A DNA stretch of 64,000 nt from Caulobacteraceae bacterium (GTDB lineage Bacteria; Pseudomonadota; Alphaproteobacteria; Caulobacterales; Caulobacteraceae). A program made the position numbers and the translations under genes. The stretch covers positions 289,532-353,531 of the forward strand of contig JAIXZX010000004.1 of assembly GCA_027489335.1 (NCBI GenBank), written 5' to 3'. Of the stretch, positions 38,483 through 46,226 are shown in pieces (position 1 is the first letter of the stretch; each line of letters opens with the position of its first letter). Below the pieces are notes generated by a model. The model had not been told where the DNA came from. It made no database searches and worked only from the letters and a program-made list of their open reading frames with translations.

Positions 38483-39484
38483 CTACCAGACGCCGATCTT
38501 CTCGGCTTCGGCGTGGCTGATCGGATTATGCGCCTTGCGGTGGTCTTCCTCGGCCAGGAACCGCACCGCTTCCAGGGCGGCCATGCAGCCCATGCCGGCC
38601 GCCGTCACCGCTTGGCGATAGATGTCGTCGGTGACGTCGCCGGCGGCATAGACGCCTTCGATCTCGGTCGACGCCGTGCCGGGCTTCACATCCAGATAGC
38701 CGGCCGCGTCCATGGACAGCTGGCCCTTGAACAGTTCCGAGGCTGGGGCGTGGCCGATGGCCACGAAGACGCCGGCGCAGTCGATGGTCTGGGTCTCGCC
38801 GGTCTTCACGTTCTTCAGGCGCACGCCTGTGACGCCCAGGGGATCGGTCTCGCCCAGCACCTCATCCACCGCGCTGTCCCAGACCATCTCGACCTTGGGA
38901 TGGGCGAACAGGCGCTCCTGCAGGATCTTCTCGGCCCGCAGTTCGCCGCGCCGGTGGACCAGGGTGACCTTGGAGGCGAAATTGGTGAGGAACAGGGCCT
39001 CTTCGACCGCGGTGTTGCCGCCGCCGACCACCACGACATCCTTGCCGCGATAGAAGAAGCCGTCGCAGGTGGCGCAGGCCGACACGCCGAAGCCCTGGAA
39101 CTTCTGTTCGCTGTCGAGGCCGAGCCACTTGGCCTGTGCGCCGGTGGCGATGATCAGGGTCTCGGCCAGCCAAACCTGACCGGAGTCGCACTCCAGTCGG
39201 AACGGACGCTGGGAAAGGTCTACCTTGAGCACGATGTCGTTGATGATCTCCGTGCCCACGTGCTCGGCCTGGGCCTGCATCTGCTCCATCAGCCAGGGCC
39301 CCTGGATCGCCTCGGCGAACCCCGGATAGTTCTCCACGTCGGTGGTGATGGTCAGCTGGCCGCCCGGCTGCAGGCCGGCGATCAGGACAGGATTCAACAG
39401 GGCCCGGGCCGCATAGACCGCGGCGGTATAGCCGGCGGGGCCGGACCCGATGATGAGGCAGCGTGTGGTGCGAGGCTCAGACAT
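38483..39484 (-). CDS. trxB: thioredoxin-disulfide reductase
   Basis: The 333-residue flavoenzyme passes electrons from NADPH through FAD to thioredoxin. The FAD site is IIGSGPAGYTAAVYAARA. The redox-active pair is C137 and C140 in SACATCDGFF. The NADPH site VVVGGGNTAVEEALFL follows, and the C-terminal FAD loop is GVYAAGDVTDDIYRQAVTAAGMGC. Full length and all key residues are present. It reads towards the MurA-like gene and is divergent from the small glycine-zipper gene. Confidence 0.97.
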   Translation of the reverse strand: MSEPRTTRCLIIGSGPAGYTAAVYAARALLNPVLIAGLQPGGQLTITTDVENYPGFAEAIQGPWLMEQMQAQAEHVGTEIINDIVLKVDLSQRPFRLECDSGQVWLAETLIIATGAQAKWLGLDSEQKFQGFGVSACATCDGFFYRGKDVVVVGGGNTAVEEALFLTNFASKVTLVHRRGELRAEKILQERLFAHPKVEMVWDSAVDEVLGETDPLGVTGVRLKNVKTGETQTIDCAGVFVAIGHAPASELFKGQLSMDAAGYLDVKPGTASTEIEGVYAAGDVTDDIYRQAVTAAGMGCMAALEAVRFLAEEDHRKAHNPISHAEAEKIGVW

Positions 39485-39562
39485 GGGTCCTATTTAGAGA
39501 AGATTCCGCGATGCGCGAGGGCGCGGTCGCAACAAGATGATCGGTCAGCCGTTCAATCGCCC

Positions 39563-39826
39563 ATGACTCAAGACCTCAACACCGCCTCGCCCACCCCGCC
39601 GCAGACCCCGGCGCCTGCGCCGCAGACGGCTCCGCCGGCCGCCGACGGAACCGCCAGCCGCGCCAGTCTGCGCACCACCGGAAAGTGGCTGGGCATCGGC
39701 ACGGCGCTGGGCGCTGGCGCGGGGGCCGCCTTCGGGAGTGTCGCGCTGGGCGTCGCCTTCGGGGTGGGAATTGGCGCTGTTTTGGGGGTTTCCCGGGCCC
39801 GAAAGGGGCCCAAGACGTCGATTTAA
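39563..39826 (+). CDS. small glycine-zipper membrane protein
   Basis: The 87-residue product has a Pro/Ala/Thr-rich N-terminus (about 1-35), then a Gly/Ala hydrophobic hairpin (about 42-76, LGIGTALGAGAGAAFG and VALGVAFGVGIGAVLG), and a short basic end. It is likely membrane-inserted. There is no evident ribosome binding site at the ATG at 39563, which lowers confidence. I know no function. The next gene, pseI, is 55 bp downstream on the same strand. Confidence 0.6.
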   Translation: MTQDLNTASPTPPQTPAPAPQTAPPAADGTASRASLRTTGKWLGIGTALGAGAGAAFGSVALGVAFGVGIGAVLGVSRARKGPKTSI

Positions 39827-39881
39827 CGGGCTGTTTCGAGGTCGCCCGCTAGACTGCGGTCCTCTTCACGGGGACTGCGTC

Positions 39882-40955
39882 GTGCCTGACCTGACCGAAA
39901 TCGAGATCGCCGGCCGCAGGATTGGTCCTGGGCATCCGCCGTTCGTGATCTGCGAGCTGTCGGGCAACCACAATGGCGACCTCGACCGGGCTCTGGCGAT
40001 GATCGATGCGGCCGCAGCCACCGGCTGCGACGCCATCAAGATCCAGACCTACACCGCCGATACCATCACCATGGACGTCGACCGGCCGGAGTTCCGCATC
40101 GAGGGCGGGCTGTGGGATGGCCGCAGCCTGCATGAGCTCTACCAGGAAGCCCAGACCCCCTACGAGTGGCATCCGGCCCTGTTCGAACGGGCCCGCGCCC
40201 GCGGCGTGATCCTGTTCTCCAGCCCCTTCGATGAGAGCGCGGTGGACCTGCTGGCCAGCCTGGACGCGCCCGCCTACAAGATCGCCTCCTTCGAGGCTGT
40301 CGACCTGCCGCTGATCGCCTATGCGGCGCGGCGGGGCAAACCCCTGATCATTTCCACCGGCATGGCCAATCTGGCCGAGATCGAGGCGGCCCGGGACGCA
40401 GCCGTGTCAGCTGGCGCAGCCGGGGTGGTGCTGCTGCACTGCGTGTCGAGCTACCCGGCCAGCTTCGCCGACGCCAATCTGCGCACCATCCCGGACATGG
40501 CCGCCCGGTTCGGCTGCCCCGTCGGGCTTTCGGACCATACGCCGGGCACGGCCGCGGCGGTGGCGGCGGTGGCCCTGGGCGCCTGCGTGATCGAGAAGCA
40601 CTTCACCCTGGCGCGGTCCGACGGCGGCCCGGATGCGGCGTTTTCCCTGGAGCCGGATGAGTTCACAGCCCTGGTGCGCGATACGCGCTCAGCCTGGGAG
40701 GCCCTGGGGGCGGCGCAGTACGACCTGCTGGGATCGGAGCGGGCCAACGCCCAGTTCCGCCGCTCGCTCTATGTGGCGGCCGACGTGAAGGCCGGCGCCC
40801 GGCTGACGGCCGACGATTTCCGGTCGATCCGTCCGGGTCTTGGCCTTCGGCCCGAGCACCGCGACGCCGTGGTCGGGCGGGTGGCGACCCGGGACCTCCA
40901 GCGCGGCGAACCGCTGGCCTGGGACATGCTCAGCAAGGATCAGGTCAGATCGTAG
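39882..40955 (+). CDS. pseI: pseudaminic acid synthase (NeuB family)
   Basis: The 357-residue enzyme condenses phosphoenolpyruvate with a 2,4-diacetamido-trideoxy hexose to give the nonulosonic acid. NeuB-type marks are FVICELSGNHNGDLDRALAMIDAA, AIKIQTYTADT, SSPFDESAVDLL, YKIASFE, STGMANLAEIE, LHCVSSYP, GLSDHTPGT and VIEKHFTLARSDGGPDAAFSLEP. A C-terminal SAF antifreeze-like domain spans about 295-350. The pathway is set by the neighbours PseH, PseG and PseF. It starts at GTG 39882 with GGGGA upstream. It overlaps the convergent pseH end by 16 bp. Confidence 0.93.
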   Translation: MPDLTEIEIAGRRIGPGHPPFVICELSGNHNGDLDRALAMIDAAAATGCDAIKIQTYTADTITMDVDRPEFRIEGGLWDGRSLHELYQEAQTPYEWHPALFERARARGVILFSSPFDESAVDLLASLDAPAYKIASFEAVDLPLIAYAARRGKPLIISTGMANLAEIEAARDAAVSAGAAGVVLLHCVSSYPASFADANLRTIPDMAARFGCPVGLSDHTPGTAAAVAAVALGACVIEKHFTLARSDGGPDAAFSLEPDEFTALVRDTRSAWEALGAAQYDLLGSERANAQFRRSLYVAADVKAGARLTADDFRSIRPGLGLRPEHRDAVVGRVATRDLQRGEPLAWDMLSKDQVRS

Positions 40956-41506
40956 CCCTTGGCGCGCAGGCGCTCACGGCTGGCCTCGCGCATGGCGGAC
41001 CAGTCGTCGGCCAATAGACCCAGCCCAACGACGTCGCGGGGCTCGCCATTCTTCCAGACATGCTGGCGCAGCAGGGCCTCTCGGCGGAAGCCGAAGGATT
41101 CGTGCAGCTTCCAGACGGCCTCGTTCTCCACCAGCACCTCGCACCAGAGCCTGGAGAGGCCCAGCGCGTCGAACACGTGCTCGATCACCCAGTATTCCAC
41201 ATAGGCGCCGACGCCCTTGCCCCGCACAGCCGGCGAGGCAAGGTAGTAGGCCCAGGCGCAACGGCGGTTGGCCGGTGAGATCTCGGCGAGGTTGGCCAGC
41301 CCCACAGGCTCGCCATCCAGCTCGATGATCCAGTAGCGGCGGGCCGGGTCCGACAGGGCTGAGGCGAACCAGCGGGCGTGGTCGGCCTCACTGATCTCGG
41401 CGTCGGTGTACATCCACTGGGCCACGTCCGGCTGGTTGCGCCAGGCGCGCAGACGGTCTCGGTCGGCGAGGGTGACGTCGCGCAGCTGGACGTGCGGACC
41501 GGCCAT
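40940..41506 (-). CDS. pseH: pseudaminic pathway N-acetyltransferase
   Basis: The 188-residue GNAT enzyme matches PseH (Caulobacter FlmH), which acetylates the 4-amino group of UDP-4-amino-4,6-dideoxy-N-acetyl-altrosamine. It opens VQLRDVTLADRDRLRAWRNQPDVAQWMYT, with SPAVRGKGVGAYVEYWVIEHVF as the acetyl-CoA loop and NEAVWKLHESFGFRREALLRQHVWKNG near the end. Its ATG overlaps the stop of the upstream FAD gene by one base. It is the last gene of the minus-strand operon. Confidence 0.88.
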   Translation of the reverse strand: MAGPHVQLRDVTLADRDRLRAWRNQPDVAQWMYTDAEISEADHARWFASALSDPARRYWIIELDGEPVGLANLAEISPANRRCAWAYYLASPAVRGKGVGAYVEYWVIEHVFDALGLSRLWCEVLVENEAVWKLHESFGFRREALLRQHVWKNGEPRDVVGLGLLADDWSAMREASRERLRAKGYDLT

Positions 41507-42702
41507 CAGGCGACCGCCGCGATCCTGACCGCGGGCCCGAGGCTGCGCGTCATCCGGTCCGTCAGGTCTGCGATGCGGGCGCCGGCGTCGGCGGATTCCC
41601 AGCCGGCCACAATGAAGCGGCCCTTGAAGCGGTGGGCGAGCTCGGCCTCAAGCCGGTTCAGCCTTTGCACAGCCTCGACCGACGGACAGGCGAAGCGGGT
41701 GCGCATATTGGTCAGCACGCAGGCGTCGAGGATCATCGGGCGCCGGGCGAAGGGCGCCAGCAGGCGCAGAACCTCCGCTCGCAGAGGCTCATCACCCACC
41801 TCCTCGATGCACTCGACGCTGACCAGGGTCTCGCCGCGGCTCTCATACACCCGCAGGGTGCTGACCTTGCCCTCGCCGGTGTAGTTGCGGACGGTGAGCG
41901 GCAAGGGCGCCTCCAGCCGGGCGCGGAAGACGTAGCTCGCCACCCGCTCGCCGATCAGCCGGGGCTTGGGGGCCTTCTGGGCGGCCAGGTCGAACAGGGG
42001 CAGGGGATCAGCAGCCCAGACCACCGTCTCGTCTTCGGCGCAGCCTTGAGCGGCCTCGCGAGGGGAGACCAGGCTGTGCAGGCGGATTTCGACGCCCAGT
42101 CGGGCCAGGGCGCGGCTGGCCGATGCGAACAGCCCGTTCAGGCCATCCCGGGGCACGGCGCCGCGCCGGGGCGTGGAGACGTTGGCGGTCGCGGTGTCCC
42201 CAACCGGGGCCAGGCGGACCTTATGCAGACCGAGGGCCGGAGCGGCGCTGGCGTGGACCTGATCGAGCCACACGCCCAGGCGCCACTGACAGTAGCTGGC
42301 CAGGGGATCGGCGGCGGATCTCGGATAGGCGCGCAGTATGTCGTTGAGCGTTTCCGCCTGGGCCGCCGCCGCAGGGGCGCTCACCTCGGCGGGCAGGACC
42401 GGACCTTCTCCCCAGCTGGCGCGGGGGCCGGTGGGGGAGGGGCTTATGGCGCCGTCGTGCAGGTCTGCCTCGTCGAAGGCGACCCCACGCCACTCGAGCG
42501 CCTGGCGGATTGGGTCCTGGGCGGGGCCAAAGGCGAACTCGCCGTCGCGCAGCTCGACGCCGTGGGACACCCTGGGCAGGCTCCAACCGCCGAGCCGGTC
42601 GAGGGCGTCCTCAAGGACGATCTCGCGGGCGCCCAGACGGTGGGCTTCAAAGGCGGCGAGGATGCCGGTCAGCCCCCCGCCGATAATACGAACTCTGGCC
42701 AT
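41506..42702 (-). CDS. FAD-dependent amine oxidoreductase-like protein in the pse operon
   Basis: The 398-residue protein begins with a dinucleotide-binding motif (IIGGGLTGILAAFEAHRLGAREIVLEDALDRLGGW) like amine oxidases, protoporphyrinogen oxidases and UDP-galactopyranose mutases. The C-terminus (FIVAGWESADAGARIADLTDRM) fits the closing FAD-contact segment. The middle does not match a family I can name. Its stop overlaps pseH and it lies 75 bp after pseG, so it is co-transcribed with nonulosonic acid genes. It could oxidise or isomerise a sugar intermediate. A hairpin at 42710-42737 covers the GGGGAGG upstream of its ATG. Confidence 0.75.
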   Translation of the reverse strand: MARVRIIGGGLTGILAAFEAHRLGAREIVLEDALDRLGGWSLPRVSHGVELRDGEFAFGPAQDPIRQALEWRGVAFDEADLHDGAISPSPTGPRASWGEGPVLPAEVSAPAAAAQAETLNDILRAYPRSAADPLASYCQWRLGVWLDQVHASAAPALGLHKVRLAPVGDTATANVSTPRRGAVPRDGLNGLFASASRALARLGVEIRLHSLVSPREAAQGCAEDETVVWAADPLPLFDLAAQKAPKPRLIGERVASYVFRARLEAPLPLTVRNYTGEGKVSTLRVYESRGETLVSVECIEEVGDEPLRAEVLRLLAPFARRPMILDACVLTNMRTRFACPSVEAVQRLNRLEAELAHRFKGRFIVAGWESADAGARIADLTDRMTRSLGPAVRIAAVA

Positions 42703-42709
42703 TTCTAGG

Positions 42710-42737
42710 CCTCCCCACCCGCATCCGAAGGGGGAGG
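42710..42737 (-). promoter_or_regulatory. hairpin masking the ribosome binding site of the FAD gene
   Basis: CCTCCCC (42710-42716) pairs with GGGGAGG (42731-42737) across 14 nt. On the minus strand the 3' arm is the GGGGAGG Shine-Dalgarno located just before the FAD-protein ATG at 42702. It may lower or condition its translation relative to pseG. Confidence 0.35.
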
Positions 42738-42777
42738 ATGCAGGCCAAGGTCGGAAAACTCGGTTAAGGCGCGTGCG

Positions 42778-43809
42778 TCAGACGGTCGCGGCCTGGACGA
42801 GCAGGGGCCAGAAGGCGTCGGCCACCCGGGCGGCGCCTTCGCCGTCGCAGAGTTCGGCGCTGTTTTCGGCCAGGCTGGCCCGCAGGGTCTCGTCGATGAA
42901 GAGGCGGGTCATGGCCCGGTCGAAGTCGACGCCGAAGGTCTCCGACCGACCATCCACCATCAGCACGGCCCCGGCCTTGGCCAGCGCCGTGGCGGCGGGA
43001 ACCTGGTTGTCGGCGATGGTCACCACCACGCTGGGCAGGCCGAGTACGCAGCGCTCCCACATGGCCGACCCCGCCGCGCCCACGGCCAGGTCGGCGGCGG
43101 TGGCCAGCTCGGCCATGTCCGGGGTGTCCACATGCAGGGTCAGGCGCGGGTCGTGAGCGGCGATGCGGGTCAGGCCCTTGCGGCTGGGGGCGCCGGCGCC
43201 GACCACCACGTCGAGTTCGGTCTCGCCATAGCGGCGGCGCAGCTGCTCCACCACCTTGCCGGTGATCCCATCCAGGTCGGTCAGGCCCATGGAGACCAGC
43301 ACCCGGCGGGGCGTTCCCTGGCGCCTGGCCAAGGCGGTGTTGCGCAGGGCGGCGAAGGCCCGCCGCACGGGCGCATACTTCGGCCCCAGCAGCAGGCGCG
43401 CCCCGCTGGTCAGGCCGCGATAGTCGGCCTCCACGCGGGCCGGGCCGGAATCCAGCACCAGGGCGCCGCCCAGGGGACGGTCCGCCAGGTCGTCGATCAC
43501 CAGGGCCGGGCGGCCATCGGCGATCGCCTCATGCTCAGGACGACTGAGACCATAGTGGTCGAACACCACGGCCTCGAAGGCCTGGCGACCGGTCAGGTCG
43601 GTGAGCACGTCGGGCGCCATGGAGGCCACCGCGCGCCGGGGCAGGTCCGGGGCGTAGGCCGCCAGGATCGCCTCCACATGGGTGTCGGCCATGAACTCCA
43701 CCCGGGCGCCGCGCTCGGCGAGCGCCGCGGCCAAGGTAAGACTGCGCATCACGTGGCCGCCGCCCACCTGAGGGCCGGCGTTGGCGATGAAGAGAACCCG
43801 CGGGGTCAT
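42778..43809 (-). CDS. pseG: UDP-2,4-diacetamido-2,4,6-trideoxy-altropyranose hydrolase
   Basis: The 343-residue GT-B-fold hydrolase removes UDP to give the free sugar used by PseI. PseG marks are FIANAGPQVGGGHVMRSLTLAAALAERGA with the catalytic His in GGGHVMR, VVFDHYGLS, LVIDDLADRP, LLGPKYAPVRRAF and VGAAGSAMWERCVLGLPSVVVTIADNQ. It overlaps the stop of pseF by 4 bp (ATGA). Confidence 0.92.
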   Translation of the reverse strand: MTPRVLFIANAGPQVGGGHVMRSLTLAAALAERGARVEFMADTHVEAILAAYAPDLPRRAVASMAPDVLTDLTGRQAFEAVVFDHYGLSRPEHEAIADGRPALVIDDLADRPLGGALVLDSGPARVEADYRGLTSGARLLLGPKYAPVRRAFAALRNTALARRQGTPRRVLVSMGLTDLDGITGKVVEQLRRRYGETELDVVVGAGAPSRKGLTRIAAHDPRLTLHVDTPDMAELATAADLAVGAAGSAMWERCVLGLPSVVVTIADNQVPAATALAKAGAVLMVDGRSETFGVDFDRAMTRLFIDETLRASLAENSAELCDGEGAARVADAFWPLLVQAATV

Positions 43810-44522
43810 AGGCGTGGCGCTCCGCCAAAGGTGATCAGCTCCGGCCGGGACCGCACGAAGGCGCGGATATCGTCGGAGGAAAAGGCCGGACTGGCCGGGT
43901 AGAGCCCCTCATAGACCCTGCGGACGAACTCATAGTCGTCAGCGGTGTCGACGGTCCAGCGAACCTGGCCTTCGTCCACCGGGGGATCGAGCCGGGCGAT
44001 GCGGAAGCGGTCGGGCGCGTTGCGCACGGCCCAGGTGACGTGTTCGCGCGCCTCTGGACTGTGATCCTGCGCCGCCGTGCGCCGCAGGGCGGCGGCTGAG
44101 ATCACCTCCACGTCCTGCCCCTTGGGATAGCCCGAGGGGTCATAGCGGTTGTGGGTGTAGTCCGCGCCTTCGCTTAGATGCAGGGCGATGGTGGCGTCGA
44201 TCACCTCAGGGTCGATCAGGGGGCAGTCTCCGGTCAGGCGCACCACATGGTCGGCGGGCCAGGCCTCCAGGGCGCTGACGAACCGGGCCAGGACATCCGC
44301 CAGGGGACCCCGATGGACGGCGAGGCCGGCCTCTTCCAGGGTCTGGACCAGGGGATCGTCGCTGGCCTCCAGGCTGGTGGCCACGACGATCTGGTCGATC
44401 CGCCGGGCGCGCCTGACCCGCTCGATCTGGCGCAGCAGCATGGGCGCGCCGGCCAGCGGCAGCAGCACCTTGCCGGGCAGGCGGGTTGAACTCAGGCGGG
44501 CCTGAAGAAGGGCGAGAATCAC
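43806..44522 (-). CDS. pseF: cytidylyltransferase for the nonulosonic acid (SpsF/PseF-type)
   Basis: The 238-residue nucleotidyltransferase opens ILALLQARLSSTRLPGKVLLPLAGAPML, the SpsF-type nucleotide-binding loop. DHVVRLTGDCPLIDPEVID and EHVTWAVRNAPDRF are further marks, with metal-binding Asp in TGDCPL. In this setting it would couple CTP to pseudaminic acid (Caulobacter FlmC equivalent). The SpsF type differs from Campylobacter PseF, so the symbol is functional by context. It starts at GTG 44522 with AGGAG eight bases upstream. Confidence 0.85.
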   Translation of the reverse strand: MILALLQARLSSTRLPGKVLLPLAGAPMLLRQIERVRRARRIDQIVVATSLEASDDPLVQTLEEAGLAVHRGPLADVLARFVSALEAWPADHVVRLTGDCPLIDPEVIDATIALHLSEGADYTHNRYDPSGYPKGQDVEVISAAALRRTAAQDHSPEAREHVTWAVRNAPDRFRIARLDPPVDEGQVRWTVDTADDYEFVRRVYEGLYPASPAFSSDDIRAFVRSRPELITFGGAPRL

Positions 44523-44593
44523 GGGCGGGCTCCTGTGCGCGCAGGTTAGCCCTCATTGCGGCGGCAAGGCGCCGCCCTGCGCGACCAAGCCGT

Positions 44594-45325
44594 CTATTCC
44601 TTGACGAAAAAGCCGCCCGGGGCCGAGGCCCAGCCGAATTTCTCGATGCGGGGCGGCTTGCCGTTGAAGAATTCCTCAAGGGCCTCGCTTTCGCCGGGCC
44701 ATTCGCGGATGGCGTATTCGTCCAGCAGGACCACGCCGCCGGTGAGGATGCGCGGCCAGAAGGCCTTCAGCGCCTCGAGCGTCGGTTCATAGAGGTCCAT
44801 GTCCAGGTGCAGGAGCGCGATGCGCAGGCCCGGATGCTCGGCCACATAGGCGTGCGCGGTCTGGCGCACATCCCCATCGATCAGCTCGACCCGCGGGCGC
44901 TGGGGGACGAAGGAGTCGGCGTTGAAGGCGTCGACCAGGGAAAACAGGGTGTCGCGGAACTGGGCCGGGTTCCAGCCCTCGGCGGTGTTGCCGACGCGCG
45001 CGTCCAGGCCATCCTTCTCCGAGCGGTCGGCCAGACCCTTGAAGTGGTCGAAGCCCAGCACCTTGCGGGTGCGGTCGCCGGGGCTGAAGGTCTCCAGGAA
45101 GCGGGCGAAGGTCAGCAGCGAGGCGCCCTTATAGACCCCGCACTCGACGATATCGCCGGGCATGTCCTCGATCAGCTTGAAGACCTCATAGTGGGCGAAG
45201 GCCTTCATGAAGTGCATCCGCCGGCCGAACGAGGCCAGGTTGGCGATCAGGTCGTGATCGTCCAGGTGGGCCTTGAGCAGGGCGCGCAGGGACTCGTCAG
45301 CGGGAATCTTGGGGGCGGAGCTCAT
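44594..45325 (-). CDS. TylF/MycF-family SAM-dependent O-methyltransferase
   Basis: The 243-residue protein matches the TylF-type sugar O-methyltransferases: the SAM motif GDIVECGVYKGASLLTFARFL, VLGFDHFKGLA, and the metal-binding LLHLDMDLYEPTLEALKAFWPRLTGG-type stretch ending VVLLDEYA. Such enzymes methylate hydroxyls of deoxysugars in a metal-dependent way. Its ATG overlaps the stop of the dioxygenase gene by 4 bp, and pseF starts 71 bp downstream. A methylated pseudaminic acid derivative, or methylation of another glycan residue, is a plausible product (inference). Confidence 0.85.
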   Translation of the reverse strand: MSSAPKIPADESLRALLKAHLDDHDLIANLASFGRRMHFMKAFAHYEVFKLIEDMPGDIVECGVYKGASLLTFARFLETFSPGDRTRKVLGFDHFKGLADRSEKDGLDARVGNTAEGWNPAQFRDTLFSLVDAFNADSFVPQRPRVELIDGDVRQTAHAYVAEHPGLRIALLHLDMDLYEPTLEALKAFWPRILTGGVVLLDEYAIREWPGESEALEEFFNGKPPRIEKFGWASAPGGFFVKE

Positions 45326-46122
45326 GGGCGTTCCTCAGAAGCGATCAGGTCCGGATGCAGGGCGGCGAAGGCCTCGAACCCGTCGGCCCGGCGGTTGCGC
45401 CAGCCGCGCGCGATGACCTCGGGCGCCAGCAGGTCGCCGAACCGGACCTGGATGGAATAGCGGTGACGTGGGCCGGGATTGTAGCCCGACCGGTGCGGCA
45501 CCGTGTTGTGGAACATCAGCACGTCGCCGGGCTGCAGCTCGGGCTTGCGGCTCCGGGCCTCGAAATCACTATGGAAGTCGGCGGCGATGAAGGCGTCGCG
45601 CCCGCCCAGGGGCCGGCCCTCGGCGTCGCGCTTTAGGCGGACATCGACCGGATAGAGGTGCGGCGTCTGCGTCTCGACCACATCCACCCCGCCATTGACC
45701 GCCCCGGACGGAGTCAGCGGCGTCCAGGCGGTGACCGAGCGGTGGCAGAGCATGTTGTAGGGATAGTCCTGGTGCCAGTCGAAGCCGCGCCAGGGTTCGC
45801 CGGCCAGGTCCATACGGAACACCGCGTGCTGGAACGGACTGTGCAGACGAGCCGCGACGGTCATGGCCTGGGCGGCCTCGCGCAGGGGCTCGGCGGTGAC
45901 GATCCGGCGAAAGACGTCAGTCTCGCGCATGGCGTCATAGACCTGGCCCAGGGCGGCGCGGTCAGTGGCTCTCAAGGCGTCGACCAGGGCGTCCACGTCG
46001 GCGTCCGATCCGGCCTCAGCGCCGGTCGCCCGCAGCATGTCCATGAAGGTCTCCAGCGCCTCGGCCACGAGCGGGGCGGGCAACAGGCCCTTCAGCTCTC
46101 GGACAAGGGGCTGGGTGGTCAC
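45322..46122 (-). CDS. phytanoyl-CoA dioxygenase (PhyH) family Fe/2-oxoglutarate oxygenase
   Basis: The 266-residue protein has the PhyH double-stranded beta-helix. The metal ligands His and Asp are in DWHQDYPYN, and the distal His is in MFHNTVPHRSGYNPG, followed by the Arg of RHRYSIQVRFGD that binds 2-oxoglutarate. It would hydroxylate a C-H bond. It starts at GTG 46122 with GGAG upstream and is the first gene of the operon. A near-CtrA motif lies 50-63 bp upstream. The substrate is likely a sugar or its carrier (inference). Confidence 0.87.
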   Translation of the reverse strand: MTTQPLVRELKGLLPAPLVAEALETFMDMLRATGAEAGSDADVDALVDALRATDRAALGQVYDAMRETDVFRRIVTAEPLREAAQAMTVAARLHSPFQHAVFRMDLAGEPWRGFDWHQDYPYNMLCHRSVTAWTPLTPSGAVNGGVDVVETQTPHLYPVDVRLKRDAEGRPLGGRDAFIAADFHSDFEARSRKPELQPGDVLMFHNTVPHRSGYNPGPRHRYSIQVRFGDLLAPEVIARGWRNRRADGFEAFAALHPDLIASEERP

Positions 46123-46170
46123 AGCAGGGCTCCGGCGCAGGAACGACCGGGCAAGGCTAGGGCCGCGCCT

Positions 46171-46185
46171 CTAAGCAACTGTTAA
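46171..46185 (-). promoter_or_regulatory. near-match to a CtrA box upstream of the pse operon
   Basis: On the minus strand the sequence is TTAA-CAGTTGC-TTAG, one mismatch from the Caulobacter CtrA consensus TTAA-N7-TTAA. It lies 49 bp upstream of the dioxygenase GTG, a suitable promoter position. CtrA controls many flagellar genes in Caulobacterales, which would fit flagellin glycosylation. One such match can occur by chance. Confidence 0.4.
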
Positions 46186-46226
46186 CCGTAATGGCCTGCG
46201 ACGCCCGGTCGCCCCGGCGCCCGGCT

